This document shows, piece after piece, positions 55,070 to 63,828 of a stretch of DNA of 64,000 nt; position 1 is the stretch's first letter, and each line of letters begins with the position of its first letter. Position numbers and translations under genes: made by a program. The notes under the pieces were generated by a model, which did not search any database, was not told the origin of the DNA, and saw only the letters and a list, made by a program, of their open reading frames with translations. The stretch spans positions 20,927 through 84,926 of the forward strand of contig NZ_JVOJ01000032.1 of the NCBI RefSeq assembly GCF_001064145.1, given 5' to 3'. The stretch comes from Sanguibacter keddieii. GTDB lineage: Bacteria > Actinomycetota > Actinomycetes > Actinomycetales > Actinomycetaceae.

Positions 55070-55174
55070 ATCCGGATAGGTTGTGCGCATATGGATAGGT
55101 TATGCACATCCGGATAGCTTATTTTCCTATCCGCATCTTCATAACCTATCCGGATGTTCGTAACCTATCCGCAT
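55070..55174. repeat. Inverted array of ATCCGGATAGG units, 19-bp period (3 forward + 3 reverse)
   Basis: Forward units start at 55070, 55089 (degenerate) and 55108. Reverse units CCTATCCGCAT, CCTATCCGGAT and CCTATCCGCAT start at 55126, 55145 and 55164. The period is 19 bp and the junction 18 bp. Left-arm spacers TTGTGCGC and TTATGCAC nearly match those of the 13.7-kb array (TTGCGCGC and TTATGCAC). It sits between the convergent sirtuin and NAD-kinase-like genes. The rest of 55003-55315 shows no gene. Confidence 0.95.
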
Positions 55175-55315
55175 ATGCGCGCCTTGCGCCACCCCGCTGC
55201 CCTGCGCGATGTCATCAGCCCCATCGGCACGCTCTCGAACATCCCCCCGACACAGTGAACGAGGTGTGCGCGCGAGTAGCACGTAGTCTCAGTGCGATCA
55301 TGCACACCCACAGGA

Positions 55316-56221
55316 TCAGCCCTCCCCCAGGCCGGCGGGGTCAACGAGGGACAGGGCACGCGGGGCGCGCGAAATCCGCACGCTTTGGCCCCACGTCAGG
55401 GTCAGGCGGTCAGACTCCATGCCATCGCCGAACAGGACGAGGGATTCGGAGGCGACGACGAGGCCGAGGTCTTCGTCCTCATCCAAGATCCCCTCGGTGT
55501 GCTCGACGCCGGTGAAGGGCGAGGGCCACGCCTCGCGCACGAACCACGCGAGCGAGCGCGAGGTCGGCGCGGGCAGGTCCCCCATGTGGCGGCCGCGTTT
55601 GAGGGATGCGCCCCACCCGGTCGCCCCGGTCCCGGTCGAGACAACGACGCCCGAGGAGGACTGCCGCTCGACGGTGGTCCCAAGGGCCAGCTCGTAGCGG
55701 GCGCTCTGGTGGCTCGGATGCCCGATAAACACTTCGTTGAGGGCGGTGAGCGTGCGTGAGTCATCGGCGGTTGCCCGGACCATCGTCAGCTGGTCCACCC
55801 GCAGGTCGGCACCCGCCTCGATGCGCCCGAGGGCCGCGACCCCCTGGTCGGGAGTGCATCGAACGAGCACACCTGCGTTCGACTGAGGCACCGAGTTGAC
55901 GCCGACTACGGCCTGGTCGCCCGCATACTTGGCAACGTTGGCGACCAGACCGTCGGGTCCCACGACGACGATGACGTCCTCGGGGGCGAAGAGGAAGCGC
56001 GACAGGGAGTCACGCTCGACGTCGGCGCTCGCCCACCCCTGCGGTATTCCTGCCCGCACGCGAGCCAGGGCGGCCACGTGAGACTCGTGCGCACGCTCGA
56101 CGGAGGCGAGGGTGCGCCCACGGCTGCGCAGGACAAATTCAACCTGGCCGCGCGTGGAATAGCGGTCCATGAGCTCGTCTAACTCGGTGGGGCGTCGGAC
56201 GATGACGGCGCGGCGGCGCAT
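55316..56221 (-). CDS. NAD-kinase-like protein
   Basis: A 301-residue protein of the NAD kinase/diacylglycerol kinase superfamily. VIVVVGPDGLVANVAKY aligns with the catalytic GGDGT loop but reads GPDG. LTALNEVFIGHPSHQSARYELAL matches the NE motif and SGVVVSTGTGATGW the TGSTAY-like motif. The N-terminal 90 residues are divergent. It could be an NAD(H) kinase of unusual specificity or a paralogue with another nucleotide substrate. It follows the SPFH gene by 2 nt, forming a two-gene operon divergent from an NrtR-like regulator and nadE, which favours a role in NAD metabolism. Confidence 0.75.
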   Translation of the reverse strand: MRRRAVIVRRPTELDELMDRYSTRGQVEFVLRSRGRTLASVERAHESHVAALARVRAGIPQGWASADVERDSLSRFLFAPEDVIVVVGPDGLVANVAKYAGDQAVVGVNSVPQSNAGVLVRCTPDQGVAALGRIEAGADLRVDQLTMVRATADDSRTLTALNEVFIGHPSHQSARYELALGTTVERQSSSGVVVSTGTGATGWGASLKRGRHMGDLPAPTSRSLAWFVREAWPSPFTGVEHTEGILDEDEDLGLVVASESLVLFGDGMESDRLTLTWGQSVRISRAPRALSLVDPAGLGEG

Positions 56222-56223
56222 GT

Positions 56224-57234
56224 CTACTGACCCGCCTTCGCGGAGCCGGTGAAGGCCGCGACGAGGTCGCTGAGCACGTCGGCGGTGATCGTGATGTTCC
56301 CGAAGGACGGCATGTTCTTCGCCATTTCCTTCAGGGCGAGGGCGCGGGCCACTTCGGGCCCGGCTGCCGCGAGGGCCTGGATGTAGGCCGCGTCGTTGGC
56401 GATGCGTGCGCGGCCCGCGGTGTTCCAGTCGACCTCGTACGCTTTGGCTTTTTCGGTGATACGGCGCGCTTCCGCTTCGACCTCAATCGCGTCAGCGGCG
56501 GCCTTTTCTTCGGCCTCACGCCTGGCGTTATGGCCTTCCTGATCGACCAGGTCAGCACGCTTACGGGCCAAGTCGAGCTTGGACTGCATCTCGTTTTCGG
56601 AGATCTGGGACTCTCGTTCGACCGCGAGCGCCCGGCGCTCGTAGAGGGCGCGGTCGGCCTCGGCCTGGAGCTGCTCGAGGAGAGGGGCGCGCAGGGAGGA
56701 TTCGACTCCTTCGTCCGGGCGCAGACTCAGGAGGCGTGCGTCGACGACAGCGACGCCGGTGGCCCGCAGCTGCTCATCGGAGGCAAAGGCCTGGGCCAAC
56801 ACTCGGCCGACCCGTTCGAGGGATCCGGAAATGGCGTCGGTCAGCGTCATCTCGCCAATTGCCGAGGCCAGGGCGGAGAAAGCGATGCGGGTGACGGTTT
56901 CGTCGATCTGCCACAGGCCCTGGGCGTCCGCCCCGGCCTCGCGCGGATAGAGCCCGAAGTCGTAGTGCGCGGCGGCAGCCTCGGCGTCGTCGATGTGGTA
57001 GGTGATCGAAACCTGCGCGTTGATGTTCTGCTGGTCAGCGGTGGTCGTCTGGACCAGGAAGCTGTGGGCGCGGTTGGCGGTGGGGACTTCCGCGAGCGCG
57101 CAGCGTCCGGCTCGCAGCCAGAAAGACTGGCCGACGCCGGACCGGATGGTGCGTCCGGCGCGGATCTGGACGACGTGGTCGCCGGCTCCGCCCTGGTAGC
57201 GGATGAGGAAGGGGTGGCGGTGAAGGGTTCCCAT
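56224..57234 (-). CDS. SPFH/band 7 domain protein
   Basis: A 336-residue SPFH-domain protein without an obvious TM helix. The N-terminal LIRYQGGAGDHVVQIRAGRTIRSG and ALAEVPTANRAHSFLVQTTTADQQNINAQVSITYHIDD form the SPFH core. A long charged helical segment follows (DRALYERRALAVERESQISENE, then KRADLVDQEGHNARREAEEK) and would drive oligomerisation. Such proteins scaffold membrane microdomains. It is the first gene of the SPFH-NADK-like operon, and its promoter overlaps the operator-like palindrome at 57289-57307. AAGGAG precedes the ATG. Confidence 0.85.
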   Translation of the reverse strand: MGTLHRHPFLIRYQGGAGDHVVQIRAGRTIRSGVGQSFWLRAGRCALAEVPTANRAHSFLVQTTTADQQNINAQVSITYHIDDAEAAAAHYDFGLYPREAGADAQGLWQIDETVTRIAFSALASAIGEMTLTDAISGSLERVGRVLAQAFASDEQLRATGVAVVDARLLSLRPDEGVESSLRAPLLEQLQAEADRALYERRALAVERESQISENEMQSKLDLARKRADLVDQEGHNARREAEEKAAADAIEVEAEARRITEKAKAYEVDWNTAGRARIANDAAYIQALAAAGPEVARALALKEMAKNMPSFGNITITADVLSDLVAAFTGSAKAGQ

Positions 57235-57288
57235 GATGGCTCCTTGGTTGGTGACCCATTTGTTTATGTCAGGATGACGATAACCTCA

Positions 57289-57307
57289 TTAGACATTTAA
57301 TGTCAAA
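57289..57307. promoter_or_regulatory. Operator-like palindrome, probable NrtR site
   Basis: TTAGACAT-TTA-ATGTCAAA is an 8-bp inverted repeat (one imperfect pair) midway between the divergent SPFH and NrtR-like genes. On the minus strand it contains TTGACA, 18 nt before TATCGT, so a bound protein would block the SPFH promoter. Confidence 0.65.
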
Positions 57308-57334
57308 TCGACACAAATAAGCTAGGCTTACACC

Positions 57335-58090
57335 ATGACCTCACCCCTCACCATCCCCGTCGCGGTCGACATCGTCGCCCTGACGGTCATCAAGAACACG
57401 CTCCACACCCTCGTCGTGCGGCGCGGAATTGAGCCTTTCAAGAACCACCTGGCCCTGCCAGGCGGTTTTCTTCGCGAGAGCGAGCAGACCGTGGAGGCCG
57501 CAGCGCGCGAACTCGAAGAGGAAACCGGCATTACTCCGCCAGGACATCTCGAACAGCTGCGTTCCTACGGGCCGGAAGGCCGCGACCCGCGCGGGCCCGT
57601 TCTCTCCGTCGCCTACCTCCTCCTCGCCCCCTCATTCTCACCAACCCGCTCGGGCGGCGACGCCGCAGGAGCCCTCTGGCATCCCGTCGACGCTCTCCTT
57701 GCTCCCACCTCACCCCTCGCCTTCGATCACGCGGCAATCCTCGCAGACGGAGTCGAGCGCGCCCGCTCCAAGATCGAATACTCACCCCTAGCCACGTCCT
57801 TCTGCGGCCCCGAGTTCACGATCACACAACTGCGTAACACCTACGAAGCCATCTGGGGGTCGGCGCTCGACCCGCGCAACTTTCACCGCAAAGCAACAAA
57901 GACAGCATCATTTATCGAGCCGACGGGAGGCACGGTGCGCGAGGGCGCCGGACGCCCGGCAGCCCTCTACCGCCTGGTCCCGGGCGTCGACGACACCGCC
58001 TTCGTCCTCGACCCACCCCTGCGCCGCCCACCCGCCCCAGCCCCGGCCTCGTCAATGAAAAGCGCGAGCGCGCCGAGTGCGCAAGAATAA
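57335..58090 (+). CDS. NrtR-like Nudix-family transcriptional regulator
   Basis: A 251-residue protein with an N-terminal Nudix fold and C-terminal winged helix. The Nudix box LPGGFLRESEQTVEAAARELEEETGI is largely intact (GxFx...E-REL-EE), so hydrolase activity is not excluded. The C-terminal FTITQLRNTYEAIWGSALD and NFHRKATKTASFIEPTG match the NrtR winged helix. A Pro/Ala tail (APAPASSMKSAS) ends the protein. NrtR repressors sense ADP-ribose-type compounds and control NAD genes. The position 21 nt before nadE and next to a palindrome supports this. Confidence 0.85.
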   Translation: MTSPLTIPVAVDIVALTVIKNTLHTLVVRRGIEPFKNHLALPGGFLRESEQTVEAAARELEEETGITPPGHLEQLRSYGPEGRDPRGPVLSVAYLLLAPSFSPTRSGGDAAGALWHPVDALLAPTSPLAFDHAAILADGVERARSKIEYSPLATSFCGPEFTITQLRNTYEAIWGSALDPRNFHRKATKTASFIEPTGGTVREGAGRPAALYRLVPGVDDTAFVLDPPLRRPPAPAPASSMKSASAPSAQE

Positions 58091-58111
58091 GCCCAGTACC
58101 AAAGGAGAACT

Positions 58112-60193
58112 ATGAACTTCCATTCCCTCTACGATCAGGGTTTTGCGCGCGTTGCCGCCGTGACCCTGCCCACACACCCCGCTCGCCCGTTCGAGAACGC
58201 GCGCGAGATCATCGACGCAGCCCGCCAGCTCGATACTCGCGGCGTCGCGATGGGTGTTTTCCCCGAACTGTGCGTCTCCGGCTACGCCATTGACGATCTC
58301 CTCCTGCAGGACGTGCTACTCGATAACGTCGAGAAGGCCCTCGCCACCATCGTCGAGGCAAGCGCCGACCTGCTGCCCCTCCTCATCGTGGGTGCACCCC
58401 TGCGCAAGGACAACGCCCTGTACAACTGCGCCGTCGCCATCCACCGCGGACGCGTCCTCGCGATCGTCCCCAAGTCCCACCTGCCCAACTACCGCGAGTT
58501 CTACGAGAAGCGCCACTTCGTCACCATGCCCCCGCGCGCCTGCGAGCGCATCGAGGTGCCGTGGGGCGGCGTCGAGGAGTTCAGCGGCGGCCCCGTGTGG
58601 GTTCCCTTCGGCCAAGTCCTCCTGTCCGCCGACGACGTGCCCGGCCTGACCATCGGCATCGAAGTCTGCGAAGACATGTGGGTACCCGTCACCCCATCCA
58701 CGGAGCTGGCGCTCGCGGGCGCGACCGTCCTGGCGAACCTGTCCGCCTCCCCGATTACCGTCGGGCGCGGCGCGGATCGCGAGCTCATGGTGCGCTCGGT
58801 GTCCGCGCGCTGCTCGGCCGCCTACGTGTACACGGCGGCCGGCATGGGCGAGTCCAGCACGGACCTCGCCTGGGACGGCGAAACCATGATTTACGAGGCC
58901 GGGGAACGCCTGGCGATCGGCGAGCGCTTCCAGGAGGGCGCGCACATCACGATCGCCGACGTGGACCTGGAGCGACTGCGCACGGAGCGCAAGCGTCAGA
59001 ACTCGTTCACGGACAACGCCCAGCGCTACTTCGCGGGGGATGAGCGCTTGTCCCCGCAGGAGGTGGAGTTCACGCTCGACCCGCCGCGCACCGACTTGGG
59101 CCTGGAGCGAGCCGTCAACCGTTTCCCCTTCGTCCCCAACGACCCGACGCGCCTGGAGCAGGACTGCTACGAGGCCTACAACATTCAGGTGGCTGGCCTG
59201 GTCCAGCGCCTGCGGGCGATCGGCAACCCGAAAATCGTCATCGGCGTGTCGGGCGGCCTGGATTCGACGCACGCGCTGGTCGTGGCCTCCCGCGCGATGG
59301 ACCTGCTGGGCCGTCCGCGCACGGACATCCTGTGCTACACGCTGCCCGGTTTCGCCACCTCCGAGCGCACGAAGAAGAACGCGACCCGCCTGTGCGAGTA
59401 CCTGGGCACCTCCTTCCAGGAGATCGACATCCGCCCGGCGGCCACGCAGATGCTGGCCGACATCGGTCACCCCTACGGCGAGGGCGAGGCCACCTACGAC
59501 GTGACCTTTGAGAACGTCCAGGCGGGCCTGCGCACCGACTACCTGTTCCGCTTGGCCAACCACCTGGGCGGTATCGTTCTGGGCACGGGTGACCTGTCCG
59601 AGCTGGCGTTGGGCTGGTGCACGTACGGCGTGGGCGACCAGATGAGCCACTACGCGGTCAACACGGGCGTGCCGAAGACCCTCATACAGCATCTGATCCG
59701 CTGGGTGGTGGCCTCCAAGCAGTTCGACGATCGCGTCGGCGAGGTCCTCCTGTCGATCCTCAACACGGAGATCTCTCCTGAGCTGGTTCCCGCCAAGCCG
59801 GGCGAGAAGATGCAGTCCACGCAGGACAAGATCGGCCCTTACAACCTGCAGGACTTCACGCTCTACTACGTGCTGCGCCGCGGCGCGCGCCCCTCGAAGA
59901 TCGCATTCCTCGCTGAGAAGGCCTGGTCGGACGCCTCGGTCGGCTCCTGGCCGGTCGGCTTCCCCGAGGAGGACAAGGTCGCATACTCGCTCGAGGAGAT
60001 CGTCAAGTGGGAGCGCCTGTTCCTGTGGCGTTTCTTCAGCCAGCAGTTCAAGCGCAGCGCCCTGCCCAACGGCCCGAAGGTCATGGCCGGCGGCTCCCTG
60101 TCCCCGCGCGGGGATTGGCGCATGCCCTCGGACGTGTCGGGCGCGGATTGGGTCGCCGAACTTGACGAGGCCGTGAAGGGCCTGGTCGACTGA
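58112..60193 (+). CDS. nadE: Glutamine-dependent NAD+ synthetase
   Basis: A 693-residue two-domain NAD synthetase. The N-terminal nitrilase-type glutaminase has catalytic Glu in [15 protein letters not shown], Lys in [19 protein letters not shown] and Cys in [11 protein letters not shown]. The C-terminal synthetase domain has the PP-loop [55 protein letters not shown] and [15 protein letters not shown]. It makes NAD from nicotinate adenine dinucleotide with ammonia channelled from glutamine. Length is typical for actinobacteria. AAAGGAG precedes the ATG; co-transcription with the NrtR-like gene is likely. Confidence 0.96.
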   Translation: MNFHSLYDQGFARVAAVTLPTHPARPFENAREIIDAARQLDTRGVAMGVFPELCVSGYAIDDLLLQDVLLDNVEKALATIVEASADLLPLLIVGAPLRKDNALYNCAVAIHRGRVLAIVPKSHLPNYREFYEKRHFVTMPPRACERIEVPWGGVEEFSGGPVWVPFGQVLLSADDVPGLTIGIEVCEDMWVPVTPSTELALAGATVLANLSASPITVGRGADRELMVRSVSARCSAAYVYTAAGMGESSTDLAWDGETMIYEAGERLAIGERFQEGAHITIADVDLERLRTERKRQNSFTDNAQRYFAGDERLSPQEVEFTLDPPRTDLGLERAVNRFPFVPNDPTRLEQDCYEAYNIQVAGLVQRLRAIGNPKIVIGVSGGLDSTHALVVASRAMDLLGRPRTDILCYTLPGFATSERTKKNATRLCEYLGTSFQEIDIRPAATQMLADIGHPYGEGEATYDVTFENVQAGLRTDYLFRLANHLGGIVLGTGDLSELALGWCTYGVGDQMSHYAVNTGVPKTLIQHLIRWVVASKQFDDRVGEVLLSILNTEISPELVPAKPGEKMQSTQDKIGPYNLQDFTLYYVLRRGARPSKIAFLAEKAWSDASVGSWPVGFPEEDKVAYSLEEIVKWERLFLWRFFSQQFKRSALPNGPKVMAGGSLSPRGDWRMPSDVSGADWVAELDEAVKGLVD

Positions 60194-60264
60194 CCTGACA
60201 TTTCGCTCAGAATTCCGGGCTAGTTCCCGACTTCACGCTCGCTCGGCTGACCGAGCTAGTTCCC

Positions 60265-60292
60265 GGGGCGGTGCTCACGTGAGCACCGCCCC
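60265..60292 (+). terminator. Terminator of nadE
   Basis: A 28-bp perfect palindrome (half-site GGGGCGGTGCTCAC), about 70 nt past the stop. Confidence 0.75.
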
Positions 60293-60321
60293 TCGGCTTA
60301 CTCACAGCAGCACTCACAATT

Positions 60322-60428
60322 TCGCACGTAATTCCCCCGAGACGTCGCGGGATCACATGCCAAAAACGTTGAAAATACGCCATTTTTCAATGTACTAATA
60401 TATTTTAGGTGAGCCAAATTACGTGCGA
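60322..60428 (-). repeat. 106-bp dispersed element, copy C (inverted)
   Basis: Bounded by TCGCACGTAATTC (60322-60334) and AATTACGTGCGA (60417-60428). Read on the minus strand, CAACGTT lies 57 nt from its end, the same offset as in copies A and B, so this copy is in the opposite orientation. The interior is AT-rich (TACTAATATATTTTAG). It lies between nadE and the iron-transport operon. Confidence 0.9.
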
Positions 60429-60581
60429 AATTTCTGAAATGCGTGAGCTTGACAACAAGCGACCACAGTCAGCGCGAGGGAAGTGCGGTCGACGAACGCG
60501 TGAGCGTGGAGCCCAACGGAGCAGCGCGAAACTATGTGCACACTCACACGCACGAGACCCTAAATTTCGGTATGGTTGGTT

Positions 60582-60613
60582 TTGACAGTTAGGTAAGCCT
60601 AGCTTTTTCTATT
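60582..60613 (+). promoter_or_regulatory. Iron box (DtxR/IdeR-like) and promoter of the iron-uptake operon
   Basis: TTAGGTAAGCCTAGCTTT (60589-60606) closely matches the DtxR/IdeR consensus TTAGGTTAGSCTAACCTAA. TTGACA (60582-60587) immediately precedes it and TCTATT/TATTTT follow, so the box would lie across the promoter and repress it when iron is plentiful. Confidence 0.8.
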
Positions 60614-60648
60614 TTAGCCCCAGCACAGCAAACCTCTACGGAGAAATG

Positions 60649-61662
60649 ATGTCTCGTACGACCACCTCCCTGGCCGCCATCGCCGCCGTTGCCGCCCTCG
60701 GCCTGGCCGCATGTTCTTCCGGCACCACCACTTCGTCTTCCCAGTCCTCCGCTTCGCCCAGCGAGACCACGCAGGCCACCCAGGCCTCGTCCGTGAGCAT
60801 CGAAGCGAACGACGGCACAGTGGAGATCAAGCTGCCCGTCACCCGCGCGGCCTCCCTCGACAACCGCACCTTCGAGGTGCTGCAGCAGTGGGATGTGCCC
60901 CTCGTCGCGGCCCCGAAGAAACTGCTGCCTTCGACCATCACCGCTTTCCGTGGCGATGAGGTTGCGGACGTGGGAATGCACCGCGACCCCAACCTGGAGG
61001 CCCTAGTCGCAGCCGAACCCGACCTCATCATCTCCGGCCAGCGCTTCTCCAAGTACGACGCGCAGATCAAGGAGCTGGCACCCGACGTCCCGCTCATCAA
61101 CCTGGAGCCGCGCGAGGGCCAGCCCTTCGACCAGGAGCTCATCCGCGAGGTCACCGACCTCGGCGAGATCTTCGGCAAGCAGGACGAGGCCAAGAAGCTC
61201 GTCGACGATTTCAACGCTTCGATCGAGCGCGCGAAGAAGGCCTACGACGGCTCCTCGACCGTCATGGCCGTTGACGTCTCCGGAGGCAACATCGGCTACG
61301 TGGCACCCGGCAAGGGCCGCACGTGGGGACCGGTCTTCGACCTGCTCGGCCTGAAGCCCGCCCTCGAGGTCGAGGGGTCGACCGACTCGCACACCGGTGA
61401 CGACATCTCCGTCGAGGCCATCGCCGAGGCCAACCCGGCGTGGATCTTCGTCCTCGACCGTGATGCCGCCATCACCAAGGACGGATCGAACACCCCGGCC
61501 GAGACCGTCATCAACGACAACGCCGCCCTGCAAAACGTCGCCGCGCTGCAAAGCAAGCACGTCATCTACGCGCCCAACGACACGTACACCAACGAGTCCA
61601 TCATCACCTACACGGAGATCTTCAACTCCATCGCGGACGCCTTCGAGGCCGCGAAGAAGTGA
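60649..61662 (+). CDS. Iron-siderophore ABC transporter substrate-binding lipoprotein
   Basis: A 337-residue exported lipoprotein. The signal peptide SLAAIAAVAALGLAACSSG has lipobox LAAC. A Ser/Thr linker precedes a type III (TroA-like) binding fold with ALVAAEPDLIISGQRFSKYDA, PLINLEPREGQPFDQELI and NIGYVAPGKGRTWGPVFDLLG, resembling CeuA/FepB-like siderophore receptors. ATG 60649 is favoured over 60646 because GGAG sits 5 nt from it. It is the first gene of the operon behind an iron box, and a terminator follows, so it is probably made in excess of the permeases. Confidence 0.92.
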   Translation: MSRTTTSLAAIAAVAALGLAACSSGTTTSSSQSSASPSETTQATQASSVSIEANDGTVEIKLPVTRAASLDNRTFEVLQQWDVPLVAAPKKLLPSTITAFRGDEVADVGMHRDPNLEALVAAEPDLIISGQRFSKYDAQIKELAPDVPLINLEPREGQPFDQELIREVTDLGEIFGKQDEAKKLVDDFNASIERAKKAYDGSSTVMAVDVSGGNIGYVAPGKGRTWGPVFDLLGLKPALEVEGSTDSHTGDDISVEAIAEANPAWIFVLDRDAAITKDGSNTPAETVINDNAALQNVAALQSKHVIYAPNDTYTNESIITYTEIFNSIADAFEAAKK

Positions 61663-61677
61663 CCCTCTGACACGCAA

Positions 61678-61718
61678 GCGGGTGCCGCCTTCCCGGGCGG
61701 CACCCGCACCCCGTTTTC
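61678..61718 (+). terminator. Partial terminator between receptor and permease genes
   Basis: GCGGGTGCCGCC-TTCCCG-GGCGGCACCCGC (12-bp perfect stem) followed by CCGTTTTCTT. Located inside the operon, it likely lowers permease expression relative to the receptor. Confidence 0.8.
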
Positions 61719-61720
61719 TT

Positions 61721-62746
61721 ATGACGCACTCCCCCACCACCACCCCGCCCGCGGACGTGGCGCTTCAGCGCGAGGCCACCCCGGCCTCGTCGAAGCATCG
61801 CCCCCTGGCGCTTGCCCTGGCCACGCTCGCCGTGGTTGCGCTCCTCATCCTGTCCCTGTCGACCGGCGAGTACTCGATCCTCTCCCAGGACGACGGCTGG
61901 CAGATCTTCCTCGCCGTGCGCGTCCCCCGCACGATCGCGCTCGTCCTGTCGGGTGCCGCAATGTCGATGAGCGGCCTCGTCATGCAGCTGGTCACCCAGA
62001 ATCGCTTCGCTGAGCCCTCGACGACGGGCACGACCGAGTGGGCGGGGCTGGGCCTGCTCGTCATCATGATCGTGTGGCCCGGTGCCCCGATCCTCGTGCG
62101 CATGACCTGCGCGATCGTCTTCGCGTTCGTGGGCACGATGGTGTTTTTCGCGCTGCTGCGCCGCGTCTCCCTGCGCTCCTCGCTGCTCGTGCCGATCATG
62201 GGCATGATGCTCGGCGCGGTTGTCTCCGCGATCTCGACGTTCCTGGCGCTCGAGACGAACACCCTGCAGAGCGTGTCCGTCTGGTTCCAGGGGTCCTTCA
62301 CGTCGGTCTACGAGGGCCAGTACGAGGTCCTCTGGATCGTCACCGTCGTCGTCGCGGTCGTGTTCATCATGGCGGACCGGCTGACGGCCGTGTCCCTCGG
62401 CGAGGACATCGCGATCTCCCTCGGCGTCAACTACCACCGCATGGTCCTCATCGCGACGGGGCTCGTGGCCGTGGCGACCGGCGTCGTCACCGTCGTCGTC
62501 GGATCGCTTCCCTTCCTGGGCCTCATCGTCCCCAACCTCGTGTCCATGTCGATGGGTGACAACCTGCGCACGAACCTCCCCTGGGTATGCCTGGCGGGCA
62601 TCGCCCTGGTCACGGTCACAGATCTGCTGGCACGCACAATCATCTCCCCCTTCGAGATGCCCGTGTCGGTCATCCTGGGTGTCCTCGGAGCCTTCGTCTT
62701 CATCGCGCTCGTGCTGCGCCAGGCCAGGAAGGGAGCCGTCCTGTGA
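61721..62746 (+). CDS. FecCD-family iron ABC transporter permease 1
   Basis: A 341-residue FecCD permease with about nine to ten TM helices. RVPRTIALVLSGAAMSMSGLVMQLVTQNRFAEPSTTGTTEW is the conserved N-terminal region (R-x-PR, GxxLaxxGxxxQxxxxNPLAxPxxLG form). GSLPFLGLIVPNLV, preceding SMGDNLRTNLPW, is the EAA-type ATPase contact. The first 30 residues carry a PASSKHRP stretch encoded by the recurring CCCCGGCCTCGTCG motif. No clear ribosome site precedes ATG 61721. The next gene overlaps by 4 nt. Confidence 0.92.
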   Translation: MTHSPTTTPPADVALQREATPASSKHRPLALALATLAVVALLILSLSTGEYSILSQDDGWQIFLAVRVPRTIALVLSGAAMSMSGLVMQLVTQNRFAEPSTTGTTEWAGLGLLVIMIVWPGAPILVRMTCAIVFAFVGTMVFFALLRRVSLRSSLLVPIMGMMLGAVVSAISTFLALETNTLQSVSVWFQGSFTSVYEGQYEVLWIVTVVVAVVFIMADRLTAVSLGEDIAISLGVNYHRMVLIATGLVAVATGVVTVVVGSLPFLGLIVPNLVSMSMGDNLRTNLPWVCLAGIALVTVTDLLARTIISPFEMPVSVILGVLGAFVFIALVLRQARKGAVL

Positions 62747-63828
62747 GCGTCATGACTTCCCCCGCGCAACGCGAGGCTGCCTCCCCGGTCCCCGCCCCGG
62801 CCTCGTCCGTGCCCACGAAGCGCCCCGCCCGACGCACGGGCGCGTTCACGTCCCCGGCCGCCCGGCGCCGCTGGTGGATCATCTTCGGTCTCGTGTGCGC
62901 AGTGGCGATCCTCGCCTGCATCGGCCTCCTGACGTGGAAGAACCCCGCACAGTTCGGCACCCCGGTGTTCTGGAGGCTCGCCCGCCGGCGCGCCTTCGCG
63001 GTCCTCGCGATCGCCATCGTCGCGGTATGCCAGGGCATGGCGACGGTCGCCTTCCAGACGGTGGCGAACAACCGCATCATCACGCCCTCGATCCTTGGTT
63101 TCGAGTCCCTGTACCGGGCGATCCACACCTCCACGATCTTCTTCCTGGGCGTCGCCGGCCTCAACGCGTCGGCGACGGTCGGCAACTTCGTCGGGCAGCT
63201 CGCCCTCATGATCGCCCTGACCCTCGCGCTCTACTCGTGGCTGCTCACCTCGCAGCGCGCCTCGATGCACGCGATGCTCCTCATCGGCGTCATGCTGGGC
63301 GCTGGCCTCGGTTCGATTTCCACCTTCATGCAGAGGCTGCTCACTCCCTCGGAGTTCGACGTGCTCACGGCGCGCCTTTTCGGGTCGATCGCGAACGCCC
63401 AGAAGGAGTATTTCCCGATCGCGGTCCCCCTCGTCGCAGCCGCAGCCATCGCCCTCGTGTTGCTCACGCGCCAGCTGTCGGTGCTCTCACTCGGCCGCGA
63501 GACGGCCACCAACCTGGGCCTGAACCATCGCCGCACGTCCGTGCTCGTCCTCGTCCTGGTGTCGATCCTCATGGCCACGTCGACCGCCCTCGTGGGTCCC
63601 ATGACGTTCCTCGGGTTCCTCGTGGCGACGCTGGCCTACCAGTTCTCGGACACGCACGACCACCGCTACATCTTCGCGATGTCCGTCGCCCTGGGTGCCG
63701 CGATCCTGGCCAGCGCGTACTTCGTCATGAATCACGTGTTCAACACGCAGGGCGTCGTCTCCATCATCATCGAGTTCGTCGGCGGGCTCGCGTTCATCGT
63801 CACTATTTTGCGGAAGGGCCGCCTGTGA
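62743..63828 (+). CDS. FecCD-family iron ABC transporter permease 2
   Basis: A 361-residue FecCD permease, partner of the preceding one. ARRRAFAVLAIAIVAVCQGMATVAFQTVANNRIITPSILGFESLY is the conserved first region and GPMTFLGFLVATLAYQFSDTHDHRY the ATPase-contact region. The 40-residue N-terminus is a Pro/Ala-rich tail (PVPAPASSVPTKRPARR) that includes another copy of the 13-mer motif. GTG 62743, which overlaps the upstream stop, has GGGAG at good spacing; ATG 62752 is the alternative. Confidence 0.92.
   Translation: MSVMTSPAQREAASPVPAPASSVPTKRPARRTGAFTSPAARRRWWIIFGLVCAVAILACIGLLTWKNPAQFGTPVFWRLARRRAFAVLAIAIVAVCQGMATVAFQTVANNRIITPSILGFESLYRAIHTSTIFFLGVAGLNASATVGNFVGQLALMIALTLALYSWLLTSQRASMHAMLLIGVMLGAGLGSISTFMQRLLTPSEFDVLTARLFGSIANAQKEYFPIAVPLVAAAAIALVLLTRQLSVLSLGRETATNLGLNHRRTSVLVLVLVSILMATSTALVGPMTFLGFLVATLAYQFSDTHDHRYIFAMSVALGAAILASAYFVMNHVFNTQGVVSIIIEFVGGLAFIVTILRKGRL

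Noticed and set aside
54652-55107. Small minus-strand frame starting MHNLSICAQPIR, similar to one at 13429-13770 (MHNLSACAQPIR)
   Set aside because: The similarity comes entirely from translating the shared ATCCGGATAGG arrays; the remainder of each frame is unrelated and overlaps a real gene or GC-rich intergenic DNA.
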